This document shows, one piece after another, positions 1 to 9,065 of a stretch of 64,000 nucleotides of DNA. Position 1 is the stretch's first letter, and every line of letters begins with the position of its first letter. Origin of the DNA: Notamacropus eugenii. Its lineage: Eukaryota; Chordata; Mammalia; Diprotodontia; Macropodidae. The position numbers were made by a program, and so were the translations under genes. The stretch is taken from the NCBI RefSeq assembly GCF_028372415.1, contig NC_092875.1, positions 185,940,022-186,004,021 of the forward strand, in the 5' to 3' direction. A model generated the notes under the pieces. That model did no database searches. It was not told where the DNA came from and was given only the letters and a program-made list of their open reading frames with translations.

Positions 1-250
1 TTCATTGATCAGAGTTTTTAAATCTTTAGAGCTGTTTGTCTTTATAATGTTGGTGTTACCACCTTATTAATTATTCTGATTTTGCTTGCTTAACTTTTAT
101 TAGTTCATACATATCTTTCCAGGTTTCTCCAAAACCATTCTTTTTATCAGTTCTTACAGTAGCCTATCACATTTACATATTACAGTTCCTTCAACCATTC
201 TTCAATTTTGGGGCACCCCCACTCCACCTTTCTAATTCTTTGGAACAATT
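1..250 (-). mobile_element. L1 LINE 3' region remnant
   Basis: Read on the minus strand this resembles the 3' end of marsupial L1. The plus strand shows the usual series: a phrase like 'catatctttccaggtttctc', then 'tcttacag', then 'ttcaaccattcttcaat'. The same series is better preserved at 37.5-38.5 kb and recurs at 60.1-60.4 kb. It is diverged, has no open frame, and runs off the left edge. Confidence 0.6.
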
Positions 251-319
251 TATTTTTGAAGGAACCTATCTGCTTGGCTAACCTTCGCAAAGGAAATATC
301 CCGTTTTCCCTCTGTGCTG

Positions 320-1010
320 GTTAGGCCACATCTGGCATGTTTTGTTCAGTTGTGGATGCCAAATTTTAAGGAGGAAGATGATCAGGTTTGTGAAAGATAT
401 TGAGATACTGAGAATCAGTTGACAAAACTGGGAATGTTTAGACTGGAGAAGGGGACTTAGGTGGGGAAAGGATAGTCGTCTTCCATATCTGAAGGACTTT
501 TATGGGTAAGAACGTTCTGTTTGCCTCAGAAGGTGGAATTCAGAGCAGTTGTAATAATAACTGACATTTATAGAACTCTCTGTGATTTTCATCTCCTGTA
601 AGTCTCCCAATAACTCTGGGTAGTGGTAAGTACTACAGATACATTATTCTCATTTTACAAATAAAGGAATGGAGGCAAAGGTAAGTCAAGTGACTTGTCA
701 ATGATGTCACAAAAAGTATGAGAGGAAGGATTTGACTCTGTATCTTTCCTGATTCCAAATTCAGAAATCAAGCTATTATTTTAACACTTAGAAGTTGTAA
801 AGAGGCAGATTTAGCTTGATTGAAGGAAGAACTTCCTAACAAGTAAAGAGTTTAAAAAGTGGGAGTAATGCCTTCCCTCTCCCTCACTGGAGGTTGTGAA
901 GGAAAGGCAAGATGTTGACTTACTGGGGAGAAGGGATTCTGAATTAGTCATGAGTTGGCCCCATTGCTTTCTTAGATTCTTTCCCTCTCAGAGGTGTCCT
1001 GATTCTAGGT
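320..1010 (+). mobile_element. L3/CR1-type LINE 3' remnant, interrupted
   Basis: The order of motifs matches the 3' part of mammalian L3/CR1 LINEs: a 'gttcagttgtggatgcc' stretch, 'gtttagactggagaagg', 'tatctgaagga', then after an insertion 'ggcagatttagcttgat', 'aagaacttcctaac' and 'agtgggagtaatg'. The same series, less broken, is at 19.2-19.6 kb. A MIR-like SINE splits it at about 553-790. It ends shortly before the candidate RNF182 leader exon. Confidence 0.6.
553..790 (-). mobile_element. MIR/THER1-like SINE nested in L3
   Basis: Minus-strand CORE-SINE. The plus strand shows 'taataataactgacattta', 'cattctcattttacaaataa'-like core and 'aagtgacttgtc'. L3 sequence resumes on its right side, so this SINE inserted later than the L3. 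Confidence 0.6.
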
Positions 1011-1026
1011 TTTTGTGTTGTTCCAG

Positions 1027-1156
1027 GAGGTGTTTGTAAACGGCTAAATTTTTGGGCATGCCATTGAAGCTCTGGACAGACAAGGCCCTTGGTCTTTCAC
1101 TGCTGGAAGCAGCACTGTCAGAGACCCTTCTCCATGGAGTGTTTCAAAAGAACACG
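1027..1156 (+). other. RNF182: Candidate upstream 5' UTR exon of RNF182
   Basis: A 130-bp interval bounded by a plausible acceptor (T/G-rich tract ending TTGTTCCAG at 1026) and an exact consensus donor (GTAAGTATG from 1157). It lies outside recognised repeats, on the strand of RNF182, and about 5.7 kb upstream of the acceptor of the coding exon. RNF182 coding sequence is known to sit in one terminal exon with non-coding upstream exons, which fits. From the ATG at 1058 a frame stays open to the donor (33 codons, phase 0). Seen: splice signals and open frame. Inferred: that it is transcribed and joined to RNF182. It could instead be a chance pair of splice sites. Confidence 0.55.
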
Positions 1157-1496
1157 GTAAGTATGACAGACACTGATCTGTTAACTAAATGAGATAATTT
1201 CATGTTAGGTATCTGAATATTGTAAAACATCTTCCCATCTAATTAGCAGTCCCCTCTCTGAAATGTTTTGGATATGTGAAACAATAATAAACATAACCAC
1301 CCTATACCATGGTAGTGTGGTATTTATAGTATTTCAGTAAGAAAAAGATGAATAGTCACTAATGGTAACAGCTCTTTAGGCAGAAAGATATGGATAATCC
1401 AGTCCAAGATATTACCAGTGCTATTAAGCTGAACTTAAAACTTTTTGATGGTAGGAAGTTTAACACAAAAGTTGAGCTGTCACGTGCAGGATCTAG

Positions 1497-1745
1497 GTGG
1501 TGGGACAATGGGTAGAGAGCTCTGAGCCTAGAATTAAGGAAGACCTGAGTTCAAATCCAGCATCAGACACTTACTAGTTGTATGACCCTGGACAAATCAC
1601 TTAACTATTTTCTGCCTCAGTTTTCTTATCTTTAAAATGGGCATACTAATAACACCTACTTCTTAGGGTTATTGTGAGGAGAGAATGAGGTGATACTTGT
1701 AAAGCACCTAGCAAACCTTAGAGTACCATAGAAGGGTTAGCTACA
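1497..1745 (+). mobile_element. MIR/THER1-like SINE
   Basis: Plus-strand tRNA-derived SINE with a B-box-like 'gttcaaatcc', the core 'ttactagttgtatgaccctg', then 'tgcctcagttttcttatc' and the tail 'ttgtaaagcacctagcaaac'. Nearly full length and diverged. Confidence 0.75.
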
Positions 1746-1804
1746 TACCACTAAGACAATTGTGAATATGCTGGGACCCACATATTTCACATACAAATAT
1801 GTAG

Positions 1805-2030
1805 GATATATGTATGTATGTATGTATGTATTTATGTACATATGTCTATACAGGGTATCCTCCAAAGTCTTAAAGATCTTCCTGTTTTAAATCTTGTAGT
1901 TACCCTATATATCTACTCATATTTTTCTCTCTCTCATACACACTCTCTCCCATGCACATACACTCACACACACAAGTTGTTGAATACACACTTAGGCACA
2001 TTCTCTCTTGTGCCTTTACGCCCACACATC
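1805..2030. repeat. TATG and CA-rich simple sequence
   Basis: A short (TATG)n tract at about 1810-1835 is followed by pyrimidine-rich and CACACA-rich sequence to about 2030. The 86-residue open frame across it is low complexity and not a credible gene. Confidence 0.6.
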
Positions 2031-2229
2031 CACACATTTTGTCATGCTTTCTCCCATAAACCCCTACCTCTCTTCTGATTCACTCAGTTTTGCCTATAAT
2101 ACGGGAAACTGCTGCTATTTTAAATTCTGCTAATCTAGGTCTGATTTGGGAGGGAATTTAAACTTTTGGAAAGGGAAAGTTGGGTCAGAAGCAGTAAGAT
2201 CATGTGGTGGATTAGGATCTGTGTTCATG

Positions 2230-2960
2230 TTCTTTGGAGAAGTCAGTAACCACTTAGTATTCACCTTCTGTGTGCCTGGCACTGTGCTAAATAAGCATGG
2301 GGCATACAAAAAAGGGCAAAAGACAGTCCCTGCCTCCAGTGAACACACAATCTAATGAAGGAGGTAACGAGTGAAAATTATGCACAACAAGCTATGTGTG
2401 TGCAGGATAAATAGGAAATAATTAACAGAGGAAAGGCAGGGATTGGGAAAGCCTTCTTGTAGAAAGTGAGATTTCATTTGGGACTTACAGGAAGCCAGGA
2501 GGTGGAGATGAGGGAGAGCGTTGTGGGTATGTAGGCCAGCCAGAGAAAAAGCTGGAATCTGAGCCAGATGGTGTGTCTTGTTTGTAGAAAAGCAAGGAAG
2601 CCCCTGGATTGAAGGCCATGTAACAGGGAATGAGATGTAAGAAGATTGAAGGCTAGAAAGGGAACATGATATGAAGGGCTTTGAACATGAAATGGAGGAT
2701 TTTGTATTTGATCCCGAGGGTGATAGGGAGCCACTGTAGTTTATGGAGCACAGGAATGATGTGGTCAGACCCAGGCTTTAGAAGAATCACTTTGATGGCT
2801 GAATGGAGGATGGATTGGAGTGATGAGTGACTTGAGGCAGGTAGATTCACCAGCAGGCTATTGCAGTCATCAGGGTGTGAGGTGATGAAGACCTGCCAGA
2901 GAAGAGTGACAGAACCAGAGGAGAGAAGGGAAATGGGTGGTGTTCAGCCATCAGTGGGGA
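2230..2960 (+). repeat. Ancient long interspersed repeat, family not named
   Basis: A recurring therian-type repeat. It starts with a 'gtgcctggcactgtgctaaa' phrase, then 'ggataaataggaaataatta', 'gaagggctttgaacatgaaa', 'gatagggagccactg' and 'gcaggctattgcagtcatc'. Other copies in the window are near 12.6, 14.2, 36.3, 41.5, 43.6 and 58.1 kb. Several long minus-strand frames here are shadows of this repeat. Confidence 0.6.
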
Positions 2961-3304
2961 GAGGATAAGAGAGATACCCTACACACTTGGATCACAGTGT
3001 GTGTTACTGATGTATCATGGCTGAGAGTGGCAGTGGGGATGGACTGCTGCTTCTTGTCCCCTACCCATGAACTCTAGGAAGCCTAATCTCCCGAGAATGC
3101 TGTGGAAAATGGACAATGGTATTTGGCATCCTTCTGCCAGATTCTGATGTCATGTAGAATAGGTACAGGATCAGGATCAGGAGGGTGTATGGAAGACTGG
3201 AATTGATGGTGGCCCACTAGAACAAGGGAGAGGGTCTGTGTTGTTAGTCACCATATGGTCAGTGGCTAATTCATGAATGAGTACTACTTGCAAGGTAGTA
3301 AATT

Positions 3305-3400
3305 ATATACACACACACACCTGTGTGTATACCCACATATATGTGCTTATATACACACATATATATGCATACATATATACATACACAGACTCTGTCATTC
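3305..3400. repeat. CA/TA microsatellite cluster
   Basis: An (AC)n run passes into alternating TATATA/CACATA sequence that can fold on itself. It explains the threonine/histidine/tyrosine-rich short frames here. Confidence 0.7.
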
Positions 3401-3689
3401 CTCTGTTTCCTTTGTTTGCAGATTGTATCTGTCCTTTTTCTTTTAATGAGCCAAAAATTTAAAAATTTCAGAATGACACTAATTCTCCTGAGCACATCTC
3501 CAGCTAGCCATCTGTTACATGCTTAGTGAATACAATTTCTATTTTAATGTCAACCCAAGACAAAAGTAAATAAGCAGGTTCTATAAAAATAATGTCATGG
3601 ATTACAAAGCCAAACATACATGATTTTCGGATTCTACAGTTACTTTTGGATTAGCCGCTTTCCTTTAATGCCCATGATGGGGATCATTG

Positions 3690-3870
3690 ACCTATAGCTC
3701 AAAGGGGCGTCTTAGTCCAATCCCATCATTTTACAGATGAGGAAAGGAAGGCCCAGAGGGGATAAATGACTTACTCAAGGTCACATAGATTTCAGAGGAA
3801 GGATTTGAAGCCAGGAGCACTGACTTCAGAGCAAGGACTCCTCCCACTGTACTTCTCTGCCTCCCTAATG
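3690..3870 (-). mobile_element. MIR-like SINE
   Basis: Minus-strand copy. The plus strand shows 'cattttacagatgagg', 'gacttactcaaggtcacata' and 'ggatttgaagccagga', ending in the tRNA-related head. Diverged. Confidence 0.65.
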
Positions 3871-4244
3871 ATCCATGGAAAGCTTTTCATTCCATATTGA
3901 CTGCCCACTGCTATCCAGCAGGGTTCTGGCAGCCCTTCACTATTATGTCTTGGTGTATACAAATGAATTGTTATATTTGCCTAAACAACACATCATTAAA
4001 AGGCTAAATCTGCTGCCAAAATAAGAATATCCCAAGGCCAGATAGAAATTGCTTCATCCCAGCTCTCCCCCATCTCACCTCTTTGTACCCTTCTGTTACT
4101 AAAGATAATTGTGAGATGACTATCTGTTTGAACTTGTGCACATAACCATCTCTCCAAGGTCAGTAGTGATAATGGAAGACCTATAGGGAACATTTTTATT
4201 TTATTCATTTTTTAATATGTATAACATAAGGCTACCTAACTAGG

Positions 4245-4430
4245 AGAAGATTTTAGGATTTAAAACTGGAAGTAACTTTGGGTATCATCTAGTTCAGTCC
4301 CCTGTTTTTAAAAGAAAATGATACTAAAAACCAGAAAGATTGCATAATTTTATTACTATCCCACAGGTAGTAAATGGTGGTACCAAGGCTCATATAGGCC
4401 CATGTTCTTTCGACTATGATATGCTACATA
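4245..4430 (-). mobile_element. Degenerate MIR-like SINE
   Basis: Recognisable by 'tagttcagtcccctg', 'ccacaggtagtaaatgg' and the 'gaaaatgatac' core. Strongly diverged, so the edges are approximate. Confidence 0.45.
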
Positions 4431-4562
4431 TCTTCTGTGTGTGGCTAAGCTGTGACTTCTTAGGAGAGGATAAGGGTAGACTTGTGATTTCATTGGGATA
4501 GGGAAACTTGATTTATTTTTTTATTATCATAACTGAATATTTATTATTCCTTATATGTTTTA

Positions 4563-4792
4563 TTGGGGCATCTATGTGGTGCAATGCATAGAACCTGGAG
4601 TCAGAAAGACCAGAGTTCAGATATTACCTTAGCTGTGTGACCCTGGCCAAGTCACTTAACTAACTCTTCCTGCATGAGACTGGATAAGAAAATGGCAAAC
4701 TACTTCAGTATCTTTGCCAAGAAAATCCCCCTGGACAGTTGGTCCACGGGGTCATGAAGAGTTGGACATGACTGAGCAGCAGCAACAAATAT
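4563..4792 (+). mobile_element. CORE-SINE with RTE-type tail
   Basis: Near full length on the plus strand. The tRNA-like head is 'ggggcatctatgtggtgcaa', followed by 'agctgtgtgaccctggccaa', 'aatggcaaactacttcagta' and 'tttgccaagaaaatccc'. The tail 'ggggtcatgaagagttgg' leads to 'acatgactgagcagcagcaa'. This tail matches the 3' end of the RTE fragment at 45.88-45.91 kb. Flanks 'atatgttttatt' and 'atatggtttatatt' may be an imperfect target duplication. Confidence 0.8.
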
Positions 4793-4869
4793 GGTTTATA
4801 TTGGGAGGAGAAAAATTCTTCTGTCAGTTCAGATGAACACTTTCTCTATAATTTGTAATCATGGAGAAT

Positions 4870-5000
4870 TTCCTGGGATAATGAGAGGTTAAGGAACCTG
4901 TTCTGGGGTTGGTTATAGCCAGTGTGTGACAAGAGGCAACACTTGAATCCAGGTCTTCCTGATTCTGAGGCCAACTCTGGCTACCACTCTACCCTTATAC
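4870..5000 (-). mobile_element. MIR-like SINE fragment
   Basis: The plus strand has 'cacttgaatccaggtcttcc' and 'ctaccactctaccc', the reverse complement of the SINE head. The core is degraded. Confidence 0.5.
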
Positions 5001-5002
5001 AT

Positions 5003-5005
<3 letters not shown>

Positions 5006-5042
<37 letters not shown>

Positions 5043-5135
5043 CGTCTGTGTGCATCTGTGTTTGTGTGTGTGTATGCGTCTGTGTATGTGTGTCTGTGTA
5101 TGTCTGTATGTGTCTATGTGTGTCTCTGTGTGTGT
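5006..5135. repeat. (TG)n microsatellite, compound
   Basis: About 30 nt of pure (GT)n is followed by a long interrupted TGTG/TGTC tract. It generates valine/cysteine and threonine/histidine runs in overlapping frames, which are not genes. Confidence 0.9.
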
Positions 5136-5401
5136 TTGTATTTTTTCCCCTTTTTAAAAATGAAACTACTGTCTTCTTCGCCAGACTCTGGTTCTCTAGA
5201 CTTAAGCTTTCCTTGTTCACAACAGGGACATCCTGTTCCCTTCTTGACTAGGTGAATGAGTACACAGCCAGGTAGGTGTTTAAGGATGTTCCATCCAGTG
5301 TCAGATTTCCAACTGAATGCCCAATTACTTTGTGCTGATACACAAAGAACAGCCTGTTCCGTACAGTTTTCTGGTGCTTGGTTTTCACTTCCATTTCATC
5401 C

Positions 5402-5943
5402 TGTTGCTGTTCAGTCATTTTTAGTCATGTCCATCTCCTTGTGACTCCATTGGGTTTTTTGGCAAAGATACTGGAGTATTTTACCATATCCTTCTTCAGT
5501 TCATTTTAGAGATGAGGAAACTGAGGCAAACAGGATGAAGTGACTTGCCTAGGATTTTTCTCCTCTCAATACAAAGCATATCTGTGGTGGTTGTTCAGTC
5601 ATGTCCAGCTGCTTATGACCCTGTGGACCAGCTATCCAGGGGGGTTTTCTTGGCAAAGATACTGGAGTGGTCTGCCATCTTTTTCTCCAGTCTTACGCAC
5701 TTATATAGGGTTAGTTAAGTGACTTGGCCAGGGTCACACAGCTAAGGTCACATTTGATCTCTGGTCTGTCTGACTCCAGACCCAGTACTCTATCCACTGT
5801 ACCTCCTAGATGCCCCAATAAAACATATAAAGAATAATAATAAATGAATATCATACAGCTAGTAAGTGTCTTAGGCCAGATTAGAACTCATGTTTTCCTG
5901 ACTCCAGACCCAGTGCTCTATTGCTGCACTACCTTGCTGGCTC
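5402..5943 (-). mobile_element. RTE-tailed CORE-SINE split by another SINE
   Basis: The left part (5402-5556) runs from 'tgttcagtcatttttagtc' through 'gcaaagatactggagtatt' to 'gtgacttgcctagga'. The right part (5853-5943) resumes with 'catacagctagtaagtgtct' and ends at the tRNA-like head. The missing middle position is occupied by a second SINE. Both parts together make a nearly complete element. Confidence 0.65.
5588..5818 (-). mobile_element. RTE-tailed CORE-SINE, inner copy
   Basis: Complete minus-strand copy from 'gttcagtcatgtccagctgc' to 'tccactgtacctcctagatg'. It lies inside the older SINE at 5402-5943, with about 30 bp of extra AT-rich sequence on each side. Confidence 0.75.
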
Positions 5944-6180
5944 TCTGTTTCATCGTAGCACCCTTTAACTTTCTCTAGGCATTACCTGAAAGAGCCCTTT
6001 CCTTTGTGGGCTGTCAAACCCTATAGGAGACTATTTGGACCACGATCAATCAGTCAGTCAATAAACACTTAATTTAAGCTCCTACTGTGTGTACTTCTGA
6101 CTCTTGAGTTACTGACATCATCCTAAGTAAATTACATCTTTGATTCAGGTCCCTTGACATTTTTCAAACAAAGCCAGAGT

Positions 6181-6256
6181 TTTTGTTTTTTGTTTTTTTT
6201 TTTTAACTTTCTGGGACAGTTTCCTCTCATCTTTTCTTTTCTTTTTTTTTTTTTAT
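6181..6256. repeat. T-rich tracts
   Basis: Two oligo-T runs separated by about 40 bp in the proposed intron. They may be remnants of retroposon tails. Confidence 0.4.
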
Positions 6257-6461
6257 TGCTATATGGCATTTAACAATTCATCCACCAGCATGTAGTCATT
6301 GATTGGAATACATCTGAGCTTCCTCCAAAGAGAGCTTTTCAAATATAGAATCTTTGCTGTCCTGGGGCCAAGGATGTGTTGCACACTAAAGAAGTTTAGT
6401 GTTTGAAGGAAATCGATTCTGTCTATCAAAGCCTAGAAGGCGTCCTTTTAAGCACTTGGTT

Positions 6462-6706
6462 GTTGTTCAGTCGTTTTGTAGTCATGTCCAATTCATTTGG
6501 GGTTTTTTTGGCAAAGATACCGAAGTAGCTTGCCATTTCCTCCTCTAGCTCATTTTACAGGTGGGGAAACTGAGGCAAACAGGGTTAAGTGACTTGACCA
6601 GGATCACAGAGCTAGTAAGTGTCTGAAGCCAGATTTGACCTCAGAAGGATGAGTCTTCCTGTCTTCAGGTCCAGCACGCTATCCACCATGCTACCTCGTT
6701 GCTCCT
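6462..6706 (-). mobile_element. RTE-tailed CORE-SINE
   Basis: Full-length minus-strand copy. The plus strand runs 'gttgttcagtcgttttgtag', 'ttggcaaagataccgaagta', 'gggttaagtgacttgaccag', then 'ctatccaccatgctacctcg'. It sits about 115 bp upstream of the coding-exon acceptor of RNF182. Confidence 0.8.
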
Positions 6707-6802
6707 TTAAATAAATAAATTTAATAAATTGAAGTACCTACTTTGCATGTAAATTTGAAAAAAAACTCAAACTTATTTGTTAATATTTTGTTTACTGTCA
6801 GA

Positions 6803-6821
6803 ATCTTTCTTTCCTTCACAG
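6803..6821 (+). promoter_or_regulatory. RNF182: Splice acceptor of the RNF182 coding exon
   Basis: The pyrimidine tract TCTTTCTTTCCTTCACAG ends at 6821. It is the best acceptor upstream of the coding sequence. Weaker alternatives end at 6855 (ATAATTCTAG) and 6873 (CGCCTGCAG). Confidence 0.6.
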
Positions 6822-6983
6822 AATCTTCACGTTGCCTTTTTCCACATAATTCTAGGCAACAAAATCGCCTGCAGAAGCTGAGGATGAACATGTGAATCTT
6901 GCTTGATCTGAATGGTATGATGCCCTCGGGGATTGCCTAGAAAGACCCTGCTGGTCGAGGAGGCCACCAAAGACAGCCCAGAG
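6822..6983 (+). promoter_or_regulatory. RNF182: RNF182 5' UTR with short upstream ORFs
   Basis: The leader part of the coding exon has upstream ATGs at 6884 (MNM then stop), 6912 (MV then stop) and 6917 (MMPSGIA then stop, ending 6940). An in-frame TGA at 6918-6920 closes the RNF182 frame upstream, so no longer N-terminus is possible from this exon. Clustered uORFs just before a main start often lower translation, but no effect is shown here. Confidence 0.55.
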
Positions 6984-7727
6984 ATGGCCAGCCAGCCTCC
7001 AGAGGATACGGCCGAGTCTCCTGTCTCGGACGAGCTTGAGTGTAAGATCTGCTATAACCGTTACAACCTGAGGCAGAGGAAACCCAAAGTCCTGGAATGC
7101 TGTCACCGTGTCTGTGCCAAATGCCTTTACAAGATCATCGACTTTGGAGACTCCCCTCAGGGTGTCATCGTGTGTCCTTTCTGTAGGTTTGAGACCTGCC
7201 TGCCCGATGACGAGGTTAACAGCCTCCCCGATGACAACAACATCCTTGTGAACTTGACTTGTGGAGGAAAGGGGAAGAAATGCCTGCCGGACAATCCCAC
7301 GGAGTTGTTACTGACCCCCAAGAGGCTGGCCTCCCTTGTCAGTCCTACCCACACTTCCTCCAACTGCCTGGTGATCACCATTATGGAAGTACAAAGAGAG
7401 AGCCCGCAGTCTATGAGCTCGACCCCCGTGGTGGAGTTTTACAGGCCCACCAGCTTTGACTCTGTCGCTACCGTGTCTCATAACTGGACAGTGTGGAATT
7501 GTACCTCTCTGCTCTTCCAGACATCCATCAGAGTGTTAGTTTGGTTGCTAGGGTTGCTCTATTTCAGTTCCCTGCCCTTGGGGATCTACTTATTGGTCTC
7601 TAAGAAAGTCACCCTTGGGGTTGTCTTTGTCAGCCTTGTTCCATCCAGCCTTGTTATTCTTATGGTGTACGGTTTTTGCCAGTGTGTATGCCATGAATTT
7701 TTAGACTGTATGTCATCGCCTTCATAA
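6984..7727 (+). CDS. RNF182: E3 ubiquitin-protein ligase RNF182
   Basis: A 247-residue protein that closely matches mammalian RNF182 along its whole length. A C3HC4 RING finger occupies residues 20-67, with zinc ligands C20, C23, C39, H41, C44, C47, C64 and C67. Two hydrophobic segments near the C-terminus (about 184-205 and 210-232) form a membrane hairpin, and a short cysteine-rich tail follows (CQCVCHEF). The start at 6984 has a strong context (G at -3, G at +4) and an in-frame stop lies upstream at 6918. The known family role is ubiquitin transfer from E2 enzymes at intracellular membranes; the V-ATPase subunit ATP6V0C and NF-kappaB p65 are reported substrates in other mammals. All RING ligands are intact, there is no frameshift, and the exon is richer in GC than its surroundings. 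This indicates a functional, constrained gene. Confidence 0.97.
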   Translation: MASQPPEDTAESPVSDELECKICYNRYNLRQRKPKVLECCHRVCAKCLYKIIDFGDSPQGVIVCPFCRFETCLPDDEVNSLPDDNNILVNLTCGGKGKKCLPDNPTELLLTPKRLASLVSPTHTSSNCLVITIMEVQRESPQSMSSTPVVEFYRPTSFDSVATVSHNWTVWNCTSLLFQTSIRVLVWLLGLLYFSSLPLGIYLLVSKKVTLGVVFVSLVPSSLVILMVYGFCQCVCHEFLDCMSSPS

Positions 7728-8324
7728 TAGATACTACAAAAATCAGAAGTTTAATATGCTTTGCCATGTTTGTAGCTTAGTTCATTTAAATTTTTTTAGT
7801 GTTCTTATTTAGGATTTGTGTCTCTAATGTTACCAGACACATGAATTACATTTTAATGGTCTGTTTTCCTCATCAGCCTGTATCCTTTGGTTTATTTATT
7901 ATTTTTTTTCTTAATACTGATAGTAAAATCTGATACTTCAACTTGGGGGTTTGGCCTTTAAGAAAGAGACAGATGTGTCCAAATTAAGCCTTCTTGGAGC
8001 TCAAAGGGAATGGTGTCTACCTAGAGGAAGAACAGAGCAGCATTTCAGGCAGTATTGTCACACAGACACCCTAATGGCAGGACAGTATACCTCCACTGTA
8101 TAGTAGCAGAGATTTTTGCCATAAGTTAAAGATGAACAGGCTTCTCTGCATAATCATCACTGTTATGTTTATGGAAGGAGGGCATAAGTTTCACCACTTT
8201 TGAAATGTGCATTTACCTTTGACAGTTCTATTGCCGCCTTCCTTCAATTCATCCACCCCACTTTTCTTTCTTTTCTCTTAAAGTCATGCTCTACCATTTA
8301 ATATGCATTCTAAAGCCCCTCCGA

Positions 8325-8546
8325 CTAGGGGTGGGTAGCCTGCGATCTTGAGGATGCATGTCTCTCTAGATCCTCAAATGCAGCCCTTTGAATCCAGACT
8401 TCACAGACCAAATCCCCTTAATAAAATAAAAATAAAAATCCTCAATAAAAGGATTTATCATCTGTGAAAGTGAGACAGCCAAAGAGCCTCACTTGAGAAC
8501 CTAGAGGGCCACATGTGGCCTGGAGGCTGCAGGTTCCCCACCCTTG
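8325..8546. mobile_element. Foldback hAT-like MITE
   Basis: A 222-bp near-palindrome. The left end 'ctaggggtgggtagcctgcg' pairs with the right end, whose reverse complement is 'caagggtggggaacctgcag'. The arms continue inward ('catgtggcc' class) to an A-rich centre with several AATAAA. This resembles nonautonomous hAT elements of the OposCharlie type, recalled rather than searched. The flanking octamers (8317-8324 and 8547-8554) share only their first four bases, so the target duplication is decayed or wrongly placed. Confidence 0.65.
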
Positions 8547-8990
8547 CCCTGGACTCATTTTGCTGAGCTGCTCTCCTCCACTCCAGAGTTCTCTTTGAAA
8601 ACAATGAGAAGTTTGAACCCTAGGAGAATTTGGCCATGTTTTGAAGACAGAGTTTTTGAACCTCCACCCTTCTGTGAGAGGTACCAGAGACCTTTTTTTC
8701 TTTTGCTTCAATATATTTGATCTTTTACTCCATTCCTCCTTCAGCCTTTATTTCCTGTCATGAGAAAACAGGGCTCCTTTCCCATCAGTTCCCATTAAGC
8801 GAGGAGAAAGGGTGACTTACCAAACAAAACTTGGATCCCCTTGCCTTCCTCCCCCCATGTCTTACCACGACATTGTCAAAGGACACTGACTTATTTAATT
8901 TTCAGGTTTTGGAGATGGAGAATGAAATACTCCAGCTCGTTGTTTGTAGAATTGAGAATATGCATGTTCTATTTTGCTGTACTGAGTAGC

Positions 8991-8996
8991 AATAAA
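8991..8996 (+). terminator. RNF182: Candidate poly(A) signal of RNF182
   Basis: AATAAA in a unique-looking context, followed within 30 nt by GTGTG and a T-rich tract. It is the first such hexamer outside the MITE. Confidence 0.4.
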
Positions 8997-9017
8997 GTGT
9001 GAAGGCTTTAGGTTTAC

Positions 9018-9065
9018 ATACATACATACATATACACACATACATACATGCATACATATATATGA
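9018..9065. repeat. (CATA)n microsatellite
   Basis: Interrupted tetranucleotide CATACATA with CACA, immediately downstream of the candidate poly(A) site. Confidence 0.8.

Larger units (their letters stand above)
1157..6821 (+). other. RNF182: Proposed RNF182 intron before the coding exon
   Basis: The interval runs from GTAAGT at 1157 to the acceptor TTTCTTTCCTTCACAG ending at 6821, 5,665 bp in all. It is filled with SINEs, a (TG)n tract and ancient repeats, with no other convincing exon. Other leader exons may exist inside it. Confidence 0.5.
1058..6881 (+). other. Candidate spliced upstream ORF in the RNF182 leader
   Basis: The span is 1058-1156 joined to 6822-6881. If the proposed exons are joined, the ATG at 1058 reads 33 codons to the donor. 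It continues in phase for 19 more codons and stops at TGA 6879-6881, giving a 52-residue product beginning MPLKLWTDKALGL. It ends about 100 nt before the RNF182 start. I do not recognise the peptide. It may act only as a translation-damping uORF, or be chance. Confidence 0.3.
7728..9015 (+). other. RNF182: Probable RNF182 3' UTR
   Basis: Follows the TAG stop at 7725-7727. No competing gene appears before the AATAAA at 8991, which is followed by a GT-rich stretch. A hAT-like MITE lies inside (8325-8546). The real end could be earlier (AATAAA cluster near 8420-8449) or later (AT-rich single-copy DNA to about 10.7 kb). Confidence 0.5.

Noticed and set aside
3271..3526. Short frames on both strands near a CA/TA tract
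   Set aside because: Simple-sequence translation only.
4922..5255. Valine/cysteine-rich frames of 79-109 codons
   Set aside because: They are translations of the (TG)n microsatellite.
6852..7106. Minus-strand frame antisense to the RNF182 start
   Set aside because: It is a shadow of the constrained coding exon; there are no motifs or splice signals on that strand.
7259..7459. Second frame inside RNF182
   Set aside because: Out of frame within the CDS and lacking known homology; expected by chance in a GC-richer exon.
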